A DNA stretch of 64,000 bases from Aurelia coerulea (GCA_039566865.1 CM076943.1:12138001-12202000), one strand, 5' to 3'; positions 22,501 through 37,500 are shown, counted from the stretch's first letter. The notes: generated by a model from the letters alone, not told the origin. Made by a program: numbers and translations.

Positions 22501-25500
22501 TTGCCAGTGAATTTAAAGCAGGTATGATCTTTACAGTCTTTCAGGTCACAAAAATGATGCCAAGGCAGTCTTCTCTGACATAGAACCAAAAGTTTATACC
22601 ATGCAAAGTGCAGAAAGCTCTTCCATGAACGAGAGAAATCTACAGTAGATTTCTTTGGAATTAACTTCAGAAATTCAGTTTATAGTTCATCTTACAGTAG
22701 GCTTCATAAATTCAATTTACTATGCTATATCAACTGAACATCAAATTCATTCCAAAAAATTTCTACTACTAGTGGGAAAAAATGAGAAATTCTTTGCCCA
22801 TGATATGGACGCATGGTTAATTGCATTGAATCTCTGTTTCTAAGGTCCCAGAAAGCAAGAAATATGACAGAGAAGAGAAGAAGAGACAAATTAAACATGT
22901 ATATCAACCAACTTGCTGCTTTGTTACCACCAGGAGGTCACCGGAAGATGGACAAATCTTCAGTATTAGAACAAGGAGTCAATTATTTGAACCTATGCTG
23001 CAGTAAGTTTTAAAATCTCTTTCTTTCCATCTTTCTGCATTAGCATGTCATTTTTATGCCAGCTCATTTTATTTTATTTTTTTCAGTAATTCATTTTGAG
23101 TGGGCTGGAAGTAGTTCTAGCGACTTAAAGCTAATTTAAGTCCACTATGTATGTCGCATCCAGGCATGGGACCACTAGTTGAATGTCCCTCCCGAAGGAC
23201 AGCGAGGTGCGTTGCGAGGTCAGGCCTCCGAGAGGTCACTTATCCCGAGTTTGACCTCACTTGACCAAGCAATTGCCGAATCCCAGATGGCCTGATAGGG
23301 AATTCCACTCCACAAATAGCGTAGTCTGGGGGGGGGGCAAGGGGGGGGCGGTCGCCCCCAATCGTTGATCGTTGCCAAAGGTCGTTTTCGTGATTCGTCT
23401 GAATCCGTTGAAAACTGAAGGGGGGGGGGGGTAAGTTGTAGCAGCGCTGTTTGTTCCTCCAACAGTTGTAACAGCGCTGTTTGTGAATATCAAAAAGGGA
23501 AGAGGAATTCCATCCTTTAACTAATAAATGACATCTTGGCATAATTTAAGTCAACAAGGATAGCAAAAATTTTCTGCTCGCTTCGCTCGCAATTCCAAAC
23601 ATCTATCATAGCATATATCGTATAACATCTTACTACCGCCTGGCTTGTTATCACGTCCAGGCATTGCAGCTTTATTACAATCAATGAACCCGATTTAGGA
23701 GCCCCTTCAACTGTGTATGTGTATTGCATCTGTTTGGGAAAGAATATAGATCAAATTAATTGCTTCTCAGAAATGTCTGCTCGCTTCGCTCGCACTTCTA
23801 TGCGAATTTGCACTTTTCGTATTTGGCAACATGCTGCCACTTATCTTCTTCATCACGATTTCTAAACTTCCGGATCCATCCAGCATTTGCTTGTACCTTC
23901 CTTGATTTTTATCGACAGTGCCCCTCTTTTAAAAAATGCCATAAAAGTCCATGTGTGCTTCTCAAAAATTTTCCGCTCGCTTCGCTCTCGTTCTCTTTAT
24001 GTTTCTTATGCTCAATAAACTTCACCATTCAATTGCATGAGTATTTGTTGTTTTTTTAGCGTTTTGATCAGAGTTTCAAGCGAAAGACGCATAAAAATTG
24101 AAATTGGCAAACGATGGCATAAAACCTTCGTTCATGGGCCCAAACCCTTTGCATTCTTCATGGGCCCTCGATGGCTCAATCAGCCCTTCCACTGATAAGT
24201 GTTCTAATCAATCTGCCACGCATGACATGGGTATCATGATGTTAACAATGACATTGGAGTTTCTAAACTACAAAATTTATGAGAATTCAAATAAGACTAA
24301 ACGAAGAAGGGGAGAAGGGGAAGCTGGCATCGATCGCTTTTTAAAGAGGAATTGAAAGTTTTAATGAAACCTGTTTCATCTGCCTGGTTTGTTCAGGCAC
24401 ATTCTTGTTTCTCCTGGGAGTAGGCAAGTCCAAGTAGCTAAATTTTTGTCTGCAACTTTATTGGACTTGGCCCTTCTATTCCTCGATTATGGGTGGCTCT
24501 GTCTAAAAAAGGGTGTTTCCCACATTCTAAAGGGCGTACCCCCCAAAAGTTTTTCCGGGATAAGCCCCCGGACCCCTATCTTTGCTCGCTTCGCTCGCAA
24601 CTTGCCCCCCCCCCCAACAACAGGACCCTGGCTACGCCGCTGCACTCCACCACCACACGCAGAAACTCGCGAGATGACAAAGGGAAACCAGAAAGCAGAC
24701 ACCAGCATAACCTCTGGGGACAGTCAGATGCAGTGGTAGAATCTAGACGGTTCCGCACGCAAAAACGTCTAATTCCACATCAGCAGTTCTTTAATTGAAA
24801 CCCTTTGGCGAAAAAGTTTGAAGTCGATACTGCCAATACAAGTCCTTCTTACGAAGTGAATAAACGTCATCTGCCCCATCTATAATTTTAATCCCCACCC
24901 CAAAAACTTCCGTTGTGTCCGTTTAAAAAAATTACTGAAAAAAGCTTGCTTGTGGAACAGGTTTCCAGTTTTCATTGTAGAAATAAATATGTTAATGATT
25001 TGCTAAATAAGGAATTAAGGCGGATTTACACTAGAGGAATATATTCACGCGAAGCGAATTTTTCGATCCGAATTTTTCGCCTCGAATATTTCTTTTGATT
25101 TCCACTATGCGAAATTTTAGCGCCAAAACAAGGAAAACATGGCGGCCGATAAAACCAAATTATACTACATAAGATAAGATAAAGTTATTTGACAGCTTGC
25201 GTCTAATCTTTAGAGGCAAAGAAGCGAAAGTCACATCGGCCTACGGTTGTTATTTCATCTTCCAAATCGTCATGTGCAATATCTACTTGTGATTCTCCTG
25301 CCTCGGCTGATAATTAACGACCTTCATGGTCCAGCTCTTGTTGCACAACAGCAAGGTAAGCAGATCTCGTATCTGCATTTGTTGGGTTCTGCAGCAAGCT
25401 CTGCAGTATTGTATTTCTATCCTTTTCGGCTATCTTTCGTATGCAATATCTTCTTGTGAAGAAGGCTAGGCCCTTGTCCAAGCAAACCATCCGCAATGTC

Positions 25501-28500
25501 GTTATTGCAGTTGTGAAAAGGTGTGCTGATTGGTTGATTTTGCTGCTGCAAAAAATTCGCAGCGAAGAAGTTGAAAAGGATTCTACTTTCTGCGAAGCGA
25601 AAAATTCGCTGCGATTTCGAAGTGAATGCTCAAAAAAGGGTTCTGCGCAAAATTTTCTGCGCACGTGCATCGAAAAATTCGCTTCGCACGAATTTATTCG
25701 CCTAGTGTAAATCCGCCTTTACACGTAACAGTACATGTGACACCAAGTGCGCGTGATATTAGGTGCACTTGATTCTAAGTGCACATGATGAGTGTGCAGA
25801 TGAGCATTCCTACTGGTACTACGCAGGGGGCTGGCGAAGGGAGGGGGTGGGGGGGGGGGGTTGGTAGCACCTTAATGTTGAAAATACTTTCAAAAGTCAA
25901 CCTTTTTCAGACAAAAATCCACCCTTAGTCAGGCAAAAATATAGCTATACAATTAGCCTTCTATCGGGCAGCGCCCTAGATTTTGTCTTCCCATACAATT
26001 GTGGAAAAAATATGTCTCTTTTATCTTTGTCACAAAATGATGAAAGATTTTAAGTGTTTCTAAATCTAACGTTCATTATTTTGTACTTCAGAATCACCTC
26101 ATGGCAGTCTCAGTGCTGGCAGGATGCCAAAATCATCCCTTTTATCTTCTGAAGAACTTGGAGAACTGATGTTAGAGGTAAAAAGCTGGTTTTTATTCCA
26201 ATTGGAAAGATAAAGGCAATATATATCTGATATCTGTTAGAAATTTAGTCATAGAAGATAGAAAGGCTATGCTGATGGCTTTCATAGACCGAAACATAAG
26301 AGAAACTAGCTAAAAAGTCTACTGTGACAGATTGGGCAATGCAGATGGCTAGCCTGGTCAGAAAGAGCAGGCTACGATTTAGGCACGGAACGGACCCAGT
26401 GTTTTGGTGAAAGGCTTATGAGGTCAATTGTGATGACAGCACACTGAAAATAAAGGGGGACTGGGGTGGGGGCTGAGCGTCCGGAAAAATTTGCGGGACC
26501 ATATCCGTTACTTGTTGGGAAACGCCCTTTTCATCTTTGGGAACGCCTTTTTTAAAAGGAATGCCCAATTTTGTGAGACTCGTTTTCAGAGTTTCCAGAT
26601 CTGTAGTCATTTGGAGATCGCAAATGTCAAAATTCGAGCATGCATTGGCTCGCAAATTATTGTACTGTGCTTGACCACAACTTTTCTTAAAATCGGTGGA
26701 AATAACTTGCGTGATTTTGAGCGGGTATCACCGAGTTCTGACCAGGTCAGACGCTTGCAATGAATGGGTAACCGGTTCAGAATTTCCTGCCCTCGCGTAG
26801 CTCTGAGGGCCTTTTCATGTGGAGGTTAGCAAGCCCGCATCCCTTATTCCAACACAAAGTTTGTTGTCTGTTCAAATGTGTAGGCTGCCCAGCTTAACGA
26901 GGTCCCATTGGAGCACGAGCACTGGCGAGATCTCGGTCGGCAGGATGAAAATTTCCCACATGAATTAGCACTCCACCCTGGCTACCGAGACGAAAACGTC
27001 TTCATTGCTCATGGACTGCTTGCTCAGACAATGCGTGCGTGTGAAATTTTGGCATATGCCCAATTTCGGAACATGTCCAATGTTTTTCTCAGCAAGTAGG
27101 CCAGAATTTCTCCAGATGAACACAAGATAAAAAGTGTCTCGCCTACCGAGCCAAAATTTCCTTGTGAGTAGGACAATATTCATATTGAAGTGATGTACGT
27201 TGGCTTGTCTTCTGCTATCTGCTATTTTCATTCAATTAAACGAGGCTGTAATTGGATTGAAAAGATAAATTGGTACTGAGATTCAAAGGCTTTGGTACAT
27301 AAGTACCAATGAAAGTCCAGAGGGACTGTCCCTAGGGCAGCATTTTGAAAAGATGGCCCCATAACCAGGGCATCATCAGGAAAAAACACTCCATAACCAG
27401 GGCTAAAGCTTTCATGCAATAGTAGTGACAGCAATATGCTACGTACTGTTAATGGAACTACAGTCTTTTTCAAGAGAGATTGTCACAAGAAGGAAAGACT
27501 TCTCGTTAATGGCGGTAATGATACCTAGCAGGTAACCATAGCAATTCCTTGAAAAGGAGACCCAAACATCCTCGGCAAATATTCACAAAACATGACCCGG
27601 GGAAAATCTCGCTAATTAACCCATGACCCAAGCAGGCATATATATACCAAACGTCCAATAGGAGTTGCCGCCCCACTATGTGCCCAGGATCTCATTTTCG
27701 GGAAACAGTTCATAACTTTTTCAAAAATTGTCATATATATCCAGGGAAGGGATCATTAGATGGGCAATTGCATGCCCGATTCAGCTGTGTTCTAAAATTT
27801 CAGTTCTAAGGCGATCTTGGGGGACTGGGACCTAATCTCGGAAGGAGGTAGCAGCAAAATCATTATTTTCAATGATTTCAATAGAAAGATTTGATTGAAT
27901 TATGAAGTATTATATGGCACATGAATCAGCAAACAAAGGGCTTCAATTTGATATCGGAATTTCTGGAATTTGATGAAATCAGCATTTTTTATAATGACAT
28001 CATTTTGGCTGCCATTTTGAACTAATTACCAATTTTTTTGAATATCTTCAAACTTTTTCAATAAAAACACGGTAATGATACATTTGTAATAGGTTTTCAC
28101 CATTGTGCAGGTTCTTTTGGTCTCTTATTTCATAGCACAAATTAGCAGCACAAATGACGTCATCAGAATTGGTTAATTTCTGCCAAAATATCAGTCCAAA
28201 GTCGTCATTTTCAATAAAATAATACTATATCACCAAATATGTTGAAAAATTGAGCCAAAAACTGCTTAAAGTTCATGCAAAATCTTCTTTCAACACTAAT
28301 TTAACTTGGAAGCCTGATTTTCAGAGATTTTCAACTTTGTGACATCACTGTGACGTCACAAGGCGTGGCAACCACACTCAAATTATGCTACAAGCTACAA
28401 ATTACTTGTTCTGTAACTGTGCCAAGTTGTATTGAGTTCTGGTGAGTAAGACAGTTTTCGGAGGGGGTGGAAAGCATCCCCAATAAATGGTAGCTCGAAA

Positions 28501-31500
28501 AAGCCCATATGATTTAGGGTAGCAAATCATATGAACCACGTTTTCGCACGTTTCCGCACGTGAAACTCATTGATTTTTCTATTCTTGAATGGTTATACTT
28601 AGAGGGGAAAATCTATCGGCTTTGGTGTGAAACACTGTGAACTTTTTAAAAACAGTATTTTAGATGCATCAATTAAAACATGAAAATCAAAAGTGGTGTT
28701 TTTATGAAATAATCTTAGTATTGTAAAAAATCACATTTAATTCCTTAAGCTCGTCTCAAATTCCTTTCAAGTAGAAGAAGCTATTTCCTTTCAGATAAGC
28801 CATAGTATAAATGGTTTGGACAAGTATAACATTTTCAATTGATTTGATAGATTTGAGTAGTTTTTCAGAAGCAGCTGGATCACATATTGGATTCAAAACT
28901 GAAGATTTTCACAACTTTGTAAATTCACAGAAAAAAACCATAAGACAAAGAAAAAAACGGTTTTCAGTTTCAGGGAGTTCAAAGCATTGTTAATAAGAGA
29001 AAAATTAAATGAATCGTTTTTGAAAAAGTCGATTTTTTAATTGTTTCCAGGTCTGGGCACACAGTGCGCCCTCGTTTATTTTCCTTATTGGTACAATCTT
29101 GACTTCTCTTACATTCGATAACCTATTGATCTCTCTTTTTAAGTCTTGATGTACCTCAATTTTTCCTTTTCTTTTCTTTCAATTCTTGTATCGAAGAGGC
29201 AGGATATGTCAACCAGCAAGCACGATTGATCCTTTTATTTCCATTTTTATTTAATTTCATTTTTTATTATTATTATTTTCATCGTTGTAGTTAAATTACA
29301 GCTAACTGATGCCTACTAAAATAAACATAAAATTATTACAAAGTACAAAGTAAAATAGTTGTAATTGATTTAACAATAAATGATATCTATATATACAGAT
29401 GATACAATATTTACAGGCGAGTCTTGAATATGATAAAACAAGATCAATTCAGAACCCAACCTGTGCTACGAACATTTTGCACAATCGGCAGTTTTATTCA
29501 TGACCCATCCACTCCTTTAGGCGTTTTTTAAAGATGGAAATTTCAATGGCTGTTTATTGTCATTTGAGAGTGCATGCCACAGTTTGCATCCCAAGAAAGC
29601 AATTCTCTCTATCCCAAACCGAACTTTCCGGGCCTTGGGCATTTGTAAAAGCGTTTGAAGGCTTGTTATTTTCTGCGGCGCTCACAAGGCCAAAACATCA
29701 TCTTTCTGAAAAGACAAATTTCTTTCTCAAAACATAACTTTCTTTCCCAAAATACAGCCTCCTTTCTCAAAACACAACTGGATTTTTAAAAACACAATTC
29801 CATTTTGCAAAGCAATGCATTCTTTAAGCAAGATTCTTTTAAGCCTGTCATTCTGATCACAGGAAGCCAATATTACAGTTTATTCAAAAAATATTTCATT
29901 CGAAAAAGATAGTTACCTTTCTTTCACTTGTTATCGTGTGTTTTTTCCTTTCTTTCACAAATACAACGCGTGTTTTCCCCTCTATTGTTTCCTACCGGGT
30001 GAGTCAAAAAAGCCCGGGGTTTGAGAGGCTACTACTCCCTGAATATATAAGCAATGATATTTTTGCAATATCTGCAGTGGTGGAAAAAATATCTGCCTTC
30101 CTGCGAAGCAACGCCATTCTAAAATTCTTCCTCCCATTTTTTCATCAACAAGTTTTTGATGCTACTTGCAATATTGTGTACTGTGTAGATGATAATCCAC
30201 AAGGAACTGGAATTAATCTTGATAGCTTCCTTGGATCACACAACTGTAAATGCAAAGAGCATAATCAAAATTTTGCTTTCCTCTTTATTTCATTCTTGTC
30301 TTCCTTAATCTCCCCTTTATATTTTCAACCTTTGCTTTCTGTTTCATTCTCTCCTATTTCCACCTTTCGTTCTTTCTCTTCTTCTTTTTTCTCTGAAGAA
30401 ACAAGAACTTCTGCCCACCCTTCATCGTTTCCTCTCTTTTCCTTCCTTCTATTCCGCTTTTTCTTTTTCCTCCCCCTGTCTTCCTTCCAGACAAACAAGC
30501 TTCCTGCGAAGCTGCTTCGCGGCTTCGCACACTTTTTCCACCTATGAATATCTGATTGAATAGCTAACATGTTCAATCATTTTTAGAATGTTTCCTGGCT
30601 GAGATCGGTCACTCCGTCCACAGGTAGCAGCGTATGATTGTAAAATTAGTAAAAATATTAATGATATAGCTCTTTTCTTTCTCTGGATGTTCTTTGGGGA
30701 CTGGGTCGATTGATAGGCCTAATATTTTGATGGAGAGACACGAGGAACATCATCAAAACAGAGAAAGACGATATGGAATATAATAAGGTTGGATATCATT
30801 AATATCTTTACTAATTTACAGTCATACGCTGCTACCTGTGCTCCGTCCGCTCGAGAAGCATTAAGAATTGTGCTAAAATCGTGAGCAAGTTTCCCAAATA
30901 TGTTTACCTTACAGCAATGACTTGAGCACAACAAGGGCAGATTTTGTAATACAATAGCATGAGTTGCTTTTGATTGACACCTCAATTCAAAGCGATTAGC
31001 GATTGCAGACAAAGGAAACTCTCTCAACCAGCAATTCAAAACAAGCAAAGCCGCAAAAGTTTCTTTGAAACCCAGGTAGCTAGCTCGCTCGTTGTGCATT
31101 CCAGAAACTGTTTTTAAGAGCAAACATGAGCGTAGATCGAAAGAAAAAGGATGCATCTACACATCTGCCGCGGGCATTTTATTTGTTTGGTTCAAAAGCC
31201 GTTTAGGAGGCGATTCAATTCTCTTATTTTTTTGGGTGTTATCAAAACATTTACTGCTCAGTTTCTGGACCAAAGAAATAAAATGCCCGCGGCAGATGTT
31301 TAGATATATCCTTCTTCTTTCGATCTATGCTCGTGTTTGCCCTTAAAAATAATTTCTGGAATGCACAGCGAGTGAGCTAGCTACCTGGGTTTCAGAGAAA
31401 GTTTTACGGCTTTGTTTGTTTTGAATTACTGGTTGAGAGAATTTCCTTTGTCTGTGATCGCTAATCGCTTTGAATTGAGGTGTCAACAAAAGCAGCTCGT

Positions 31501-34500
31501 GCTATTGTATTACAAAATCTGCCCTTGTTCTTGAGCACGCTTTAGCACATGCTATCCTCTTGGGACATGAAAAAGTCTCCCCCTAGTATGAATAACTTAT
31601 TAAAGGGGATTCCATTCTCCCAAGAGGACAAAATACATGAATGCATTTATGTGTCATAATTTCAAGGAACGAAAACAATGGGAAATTTTGCTTGTGTCGT
31701 TTTCATTCTTTTTTTGCAGGTTTTCGAAAGGGGCTTTCTGCAGAAAATCTCCCATATCGACGGGAAGGAATGGCTGATTAGTAAAGCAGGGTAAATTACT
31801 GAACCAAATTGGACATATCGGGAATAAAATAAGACAGTTTTCAATATTATTGCTTTCATATTCAGGGAGCAGCATTTTTCAAACGCTGCCGGGCCTTTTT
31901 ATTGACTCGCGTGGTAGTGCTCTCTCAAAGAGTATTTATTTCACAAATGACACGCGTTGTATAATATTTTTGTGAATGAAATACTTGTTGAATAATCTTT
32001 GATATGGGCTTCCTGGTTCTGAAAACTCAACCGCATTTCGGTGAAACTTTCAAAAGCAGTGTCATAGCTGTGGCAAGTGGTCACCCCTCACCAAAGGCGG
32101 TAGACAGGACTGCCAACTTTTTCCCTATTGTCTGATCTTCACGATCAGGTCTAGTGTAACACCAAGTGCGATCTAGCAACAGCTCGATTGGTGGTGCTAG
32201 GGGAGGACTAGGGGGCTACATCCCACCGTCGGAGGCATTTATGTTTAATTTAACTATCGAAGAACATTTTGAAATTGATTAGCCATTGACTAAAGCTGAA
32301 TTATCATCCCTGAACCTGACCAAATCTGTCCCATACTTTTTTTTGGACACCCCGTATATCTTTAGATGTTTGATACAGATTGTGTAAGGTTATTTTTACT
32401 TTTAAGTTACAGGGTTTAGTTGTGAAACAGTTACTCAAATTGATCCGATCCTATCCGATCCGATCCGATCCGATCCGATCCGATCCGATCCGATCCGATC
32501 CGATCCGATCCGATCCGATCCGATCCGATCTGATCTGATTAAGGAATTTTCAAGTAAAAAATTAGATGAAATATTACGTAGGAACATCTCTTTTAATGTA
32601 TCATCCGTTTGTTTCTTTCAAATTTAGGTCGTGGGTGGCTTTGTGATGGTTATTAACGAGAAAGGTATCATAAAATCCATCGTGGAAGTTGTGAAATCAG
32701 TTTTTGGATTAGATCCGGTGAGTGATTAGGAAATGATAGATATTTCTTTTTTTCGGGTGTTCCAAAATGGTATATCAGAGCATAGGGCTCAAATCTTAAA
32801 AAGGATGGGTGTAAAATTGTTAGAGCAGAGGTCATTTTGCAAACAACAAATTTCCCCAGATAATTTATGATCCTTGCCTGCGTAAAGTTTTCACAATATG
32901 TTGACCAGAAAAGGATGACGATTTATTCACTTCAAATGAGGAATTTAGGATTCAAAATTGTCTTGGTTTTTCCGATGGTAATAATAGCTTACAGTGAAAC
33001 GCAGCTTCTCCAAAGTTAGGCCGGTCTTTCGACTAAACGGTGATACACAGCATTCAATAACTTCTGATTTCAGAGAGCTAGTTATGATCCAACTCGTGCA
33101 GTATTTTTCGGGTCACCGGGTGCAATCTTGAATTATCCACCGATGCTAATGAATAATTCATTTTCATTCATTTTCATTTAATATTATTTGTACACAAATT
33201 AACCTTAAGCAAACTGAAATATATAACATCTATTTACAATGATAGAAACCTTATGAATAAAAACTTAAAGCCCTATAAAACTTAATTCTTGCTGTTCTTC
33301 CAGGAAGTTGTGCTTGGCTTGAGAGTCTAGCTCTTTAGATGCGTTTTAAGTTGTTTTTTAAAACGATCAAGTGTCGGTAACTCTATCACTTCAAGCAAAA
33401 AGTCGGTAAATCTATCATCTTCAAGCAAAAAGGTGAGCTTAAACGTATAGATTAATTCAATAAAATCGATATTATCGTTCTGAAGTTCTAGACAAGTTTG
33501 TTCGTAAGCTATTTTTGTCCAATTGTGTTACTGTTAGCTGGAATTGTCGATTTAACACACTGATTTATCACTTGCCTTTTCTCTAAAATGCCCCTCCAGA
33601 TGATGTTCGTCGTGGCACAAATGTCAAAGTTTTGTCTCGTTTTTGGCTTTAATACGGTGGAAGTTGCATCAGTTATCTCCTAAGGAACTAATCAATCAGC
33701 ATATATGCATTAGCTTCTAAGAGGCACATATTTGTTATTAGGTTTTCCTCCTTGGAGGACGATCGTACTGCGTATTCCCAAACATCAGGAATCTGCTGAC
33801 TCATGATTCTGAATGGCGCATCTGATTGGCTAATGTTCATGTGAAATGAAATTGATCTCGTGAAGAACATCACCATCATCATCATCATCAATAATTTATT
33901 TAATGTAGGCTAAGTAAAATAAAAAGAATAGCTAAATTACAGCTAATTTAGGCCTACTTTACAAAAATTTTACAAAATTTACAAATTAATTCCTAAAGCT
34001 AATCAATAAAAACATTTAGTGGATTATATACATACAAATTTACTCCCATGAGATACATTTATTAAAGCTGATAAAATATGCTCTCTTGAAGTTGAGTTTT
34101 TGCCTATGTAAATGTCCTTCCAATTTCCCGCGTCTAAAACAGACAACACTCACTAAAACATCAATTAAATGACAAATAATTTGATTAATGTGCCCAAGCT
34201 GGATACCATTGGAAAGAAGATAGATTCTGCTTTCAGATGGTATACATGACATCTATTTCAAATCTTATCATTTTTCTTGAAATTATAATTCCAGTTGGGT
34301 TACGTTTTTTTTTCTGAAACACCCTGTATATACTATTCGATAGTGGACACGCTCAACTCGGTTTTAGGCCTAGGTTAAACGTCGCTCTTCTCATGCGCCG
34401 AACCTAATAGTTGAATTAGGCGCATGAGAAGAGCGACGTTTAACTTGATTAAGTTCGGCAGATTTAATTAGGTGCAGCAGAATGCACTTGGAGCGACTGG

Positions 34501-37500
34501 TCCTGTCGCATTATGCGACTCTGGAGCGACTTCTAGTTAGACGTCGCTCTTCTCATGCGCCGAACTTAATGCATAAATTATTCCTCATAATTTTCCGTTT
34601 TAAAGCGAGGTGGAGCATGCGTATATCTTCGAAAAACGGGAAATTTGCCGGACGCGACTAAAAGGACAATGGCTTCTCTTGATTTTGTTGCGTCCGAGAC
34701 AGACATTGGTGACTCTATTCTAATTTTCTATCGAGCGAAACAAAAACAAAACTTTCAGTTAATAGTATAGCTTGATTTCCGCATGATGGACACAAACTCA
34801 ACTCTGAACAACGCAGACGTGTGACATTGCAAAAGTGGCACGTCCCCGGCTAGCTACCAGGTAAAACTTATGACTGAGATGTTGTTGATTATTCTTCGTT
34901 TTACACGATAAAACACTGTACAGTTACTGTACACTGTACAGTTTAAACATTATTTTGCTTGCCAAGAGTTCGTTGTGTTTTGCTTTCTCAAAATTGGTTG
35001 CGTCAGTTTTTTCAACATGCTTTTGTCCGTTGTTACTTTGAGAACAAAAGCTGAAGGACCTGTTCTAATGATTTTGTTGCTAGGCTACAAAGGATATCAG
35101 AAATTTAATTGTCTTTATATTAGGAGCGACACATTAGGAGCGACGTATAATTCAGTGTCGCTCTACCGTCGCTCTACAGTCGCTCCTAATTGTATTAGGT
35201 TCGGCGCATGAGAAGAGCGACGTTTAACCTAGGCCTTACTCGCGTAATGGAGCAATGCGAGGCCTAAGTGAAACAATTGGTTAGGGGTCCTATACTTAAT
35301 TGTATTTGAGTCAAATTGTTATGGGTCTTTTTATTAAAACCTATCATTGGTTTAAAATTTACCTCACTGAAATCGATTACTCCTCCGTTCTAACAAACCA
35401 CATTTTCTGCCATACAACAATGACTTTCATGTGCTTTTTTACCACATTTTTTTCCTTTGGGAGGACGAAGTTTCATCCTTCCATTCTCCCAAGAGGATAA
35501 CACGTGCTGAAACGTGTTGACGTCATTGCTGTAAGGCAGATGTATTGAGGAAATTTGTTGGTGATTTTAGGCACGTTTCGAAGGTTTCTTGAAGGTGCTT
35601 TCTCGAGAAAATGCCTCATAATTTCAGAACGGAGAGGCCGATTTCAATCAAGTAAATTTTAAAATGGATTTGAACATGTCCATCTGTTCATGATATTTTT
35701 GCCAATATTTTCATCTTGATATCCTTGGAGCAGTGGTCTTTCAAATGGGGATTTTCTTTTTACTCACACGGTGGATTATGCCACTCATTTCCAGACACTA
35801 AATTGACATGTTACTGTTTATATCACTCGTGCTGTGAATTAGCGGGCTTAACTCAAAATTCTCCACACTCGGTTTGAGTAAGCCAGCATTAGCGCTAAAT
35901 GGAATACTTTTTGTCAAAATGCGATTTGTTATTATTAGAAACTTGCATTTTCATTATTCGTTGTGCTTTGCCCCTCCTTCTGTTTGGTTCCCCGCTGCTT
36001 TTTATCGTGTGGCTCTTCCTTTGAGGCCATTTTCTTCAAGCGGCTTCAGTCTGTTGTTTGGGCTATGGACTTTATACTTAAAATTTATGCAGGAGTAATG
36101 GAAAAGTCTTCACAGCAAGAAGCATCAGGGTCATATATTGTTGGCTAACGATCAAGTCAGAGAGTTTCATCAGATTGCGATCAATCGCCAGATGATATCT
36201 GAAAGCAGTTTCTGCATGGTTCATTGGTAATGGCAATTCTAAATCGTTGCTTCTGATAACGTCCTCTGAATTTGCAGTTTAATCTTGTTTCAGAGGCAGA
36301 AATTATAGGGTGCAACTGTAACTGTGCTCTTGATTCTTGTGAAAATAGCAGGAGTACAAGGAGAATTCAAGAGAAATTATCTGGCATAAACTAACATTGA
36401 AATACCCTTCTTATTCATTGATTGCGGGACAAGAGAAGATGCAGAATGAATATTTCAACCACACTCTGTCCCAGAAGTTTCTCTTTTCATATTTTAGGTT
36501 TTTAATTTACGTTTGTTTGATTTCAGATGAAGGTTGCTGGACAATCAATTGAAGGTATTGTGCATCCAGACGATTGGTACAATGTTCGCAACAAAATAGA
36601 ATGTATGATCAAAGGTGGGAATGAAGAATTAAACACTTCAGCAAACTCAGGTGAGTGTCGCATTTTGGTTACATTGTAATCATGACATGGACATAGCCAT
36701 GCCTTGCAGGTACGTGGTGCTTTAGCGCCCATGGGCTGTTGCCATTTTGCCCTGGTAGAGGAGGGGTATCTCGCATATATGTGGGATTGCCTGCTTGTCT
36801 CTAGAAATACACAACTTTCACTTTACGTTTACATTGGAACTTCGTCCCATATAGTCTTGCTTGGACATTTTCATTCGGTCTCAGCGAGGTGTGATAGCCA
36901 GCATAGGTTCCAAATCTTTTTCTCGGCGTATAAAGGTGGGTGTAAAATTCAATGACCTATTTCTTCTGTTTTAATAACTTGAAAAAAACTTTAGATACAT
37001 ATCTATAATTCTACCGTTGGACTTTCCAGAAATTTTGAATATTTTTCGAAATTACAGCGTATCTTACATTTCAACTCATTTGAGGATGTGACGTCATCAA
37101 ATTTCTAAATCAGAAACCAGATGAGTGACAGACTTTTCCTTGATACCATATTGTAGGCATTCATAAACTATGGTGTTCTTCGAAATTACGTCATGTTACG
37201 TCAAACAGTATAGAAATTACGATGGTTTTAAGTTTTTTTGAAAATTTTTCTTGAATTCTTGAAAAAGAAGAAAATCACTCTAAATCTGAAAATATCGAAG
37301 ATTTCCGAAAAGTCCAACGGTAGAATTATAGAGAAATAGCTAAAGTTTCTTTGAAGTCATTCAGTTCAAAGAAATTGGTCACTCAATTTTACACCAGCCC
37401 TTTTAAAGATTTGGAACCTATGCTGTGATAGCCCATCTAGCCAAGGTAAAATTCTAGTGTAAACAGAAACAGGCGGTATATCCCACTGTTACTTGATGTC

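Larger units (their letters stand above)
29995..31914. mobile_element. TA-flanked element (CCGGGTGAGTCAAAAAAG ends) carrying nested elements
   Basis: Ends CCGGGTGAGTCAAAAAAGCC and the inverse (tattgactcgcgtgg), flanked by TA (29993-29994, 31915-31916). 1920 bp because a polypyrimidine repeat and the foldback 30930-31529 are inserted. Relatives: 55397-57500 and a remnant near 35560-35772. Confidence 0.75.

Noticed and set aside
25314..25670. 118-codon open frame on the - strand
   Set aside because: It lies inside the TTA-flanked element 25018-25718 and shows no transposase motif.
29936..30547. 203-codon open frame on the + strand
   Set aside because: It spans a TIR of a TA element and a long polypyrimidine repeat; the composition (Ser/Phe/Leu) follows from the C/T tract, with no domain or splice support.
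32447..32538. CRISPR-like or regulatory direct repeats
   Set aside because: It is a continuous pentamer microsatellite with no spacers, in an animal genome.
36704..36955. Open frames after CLOCK exon 5
   Set aside because: Intron sequence after a strong GTGAGT donor; no alignment to PAS and no phase-compatible splice pair.
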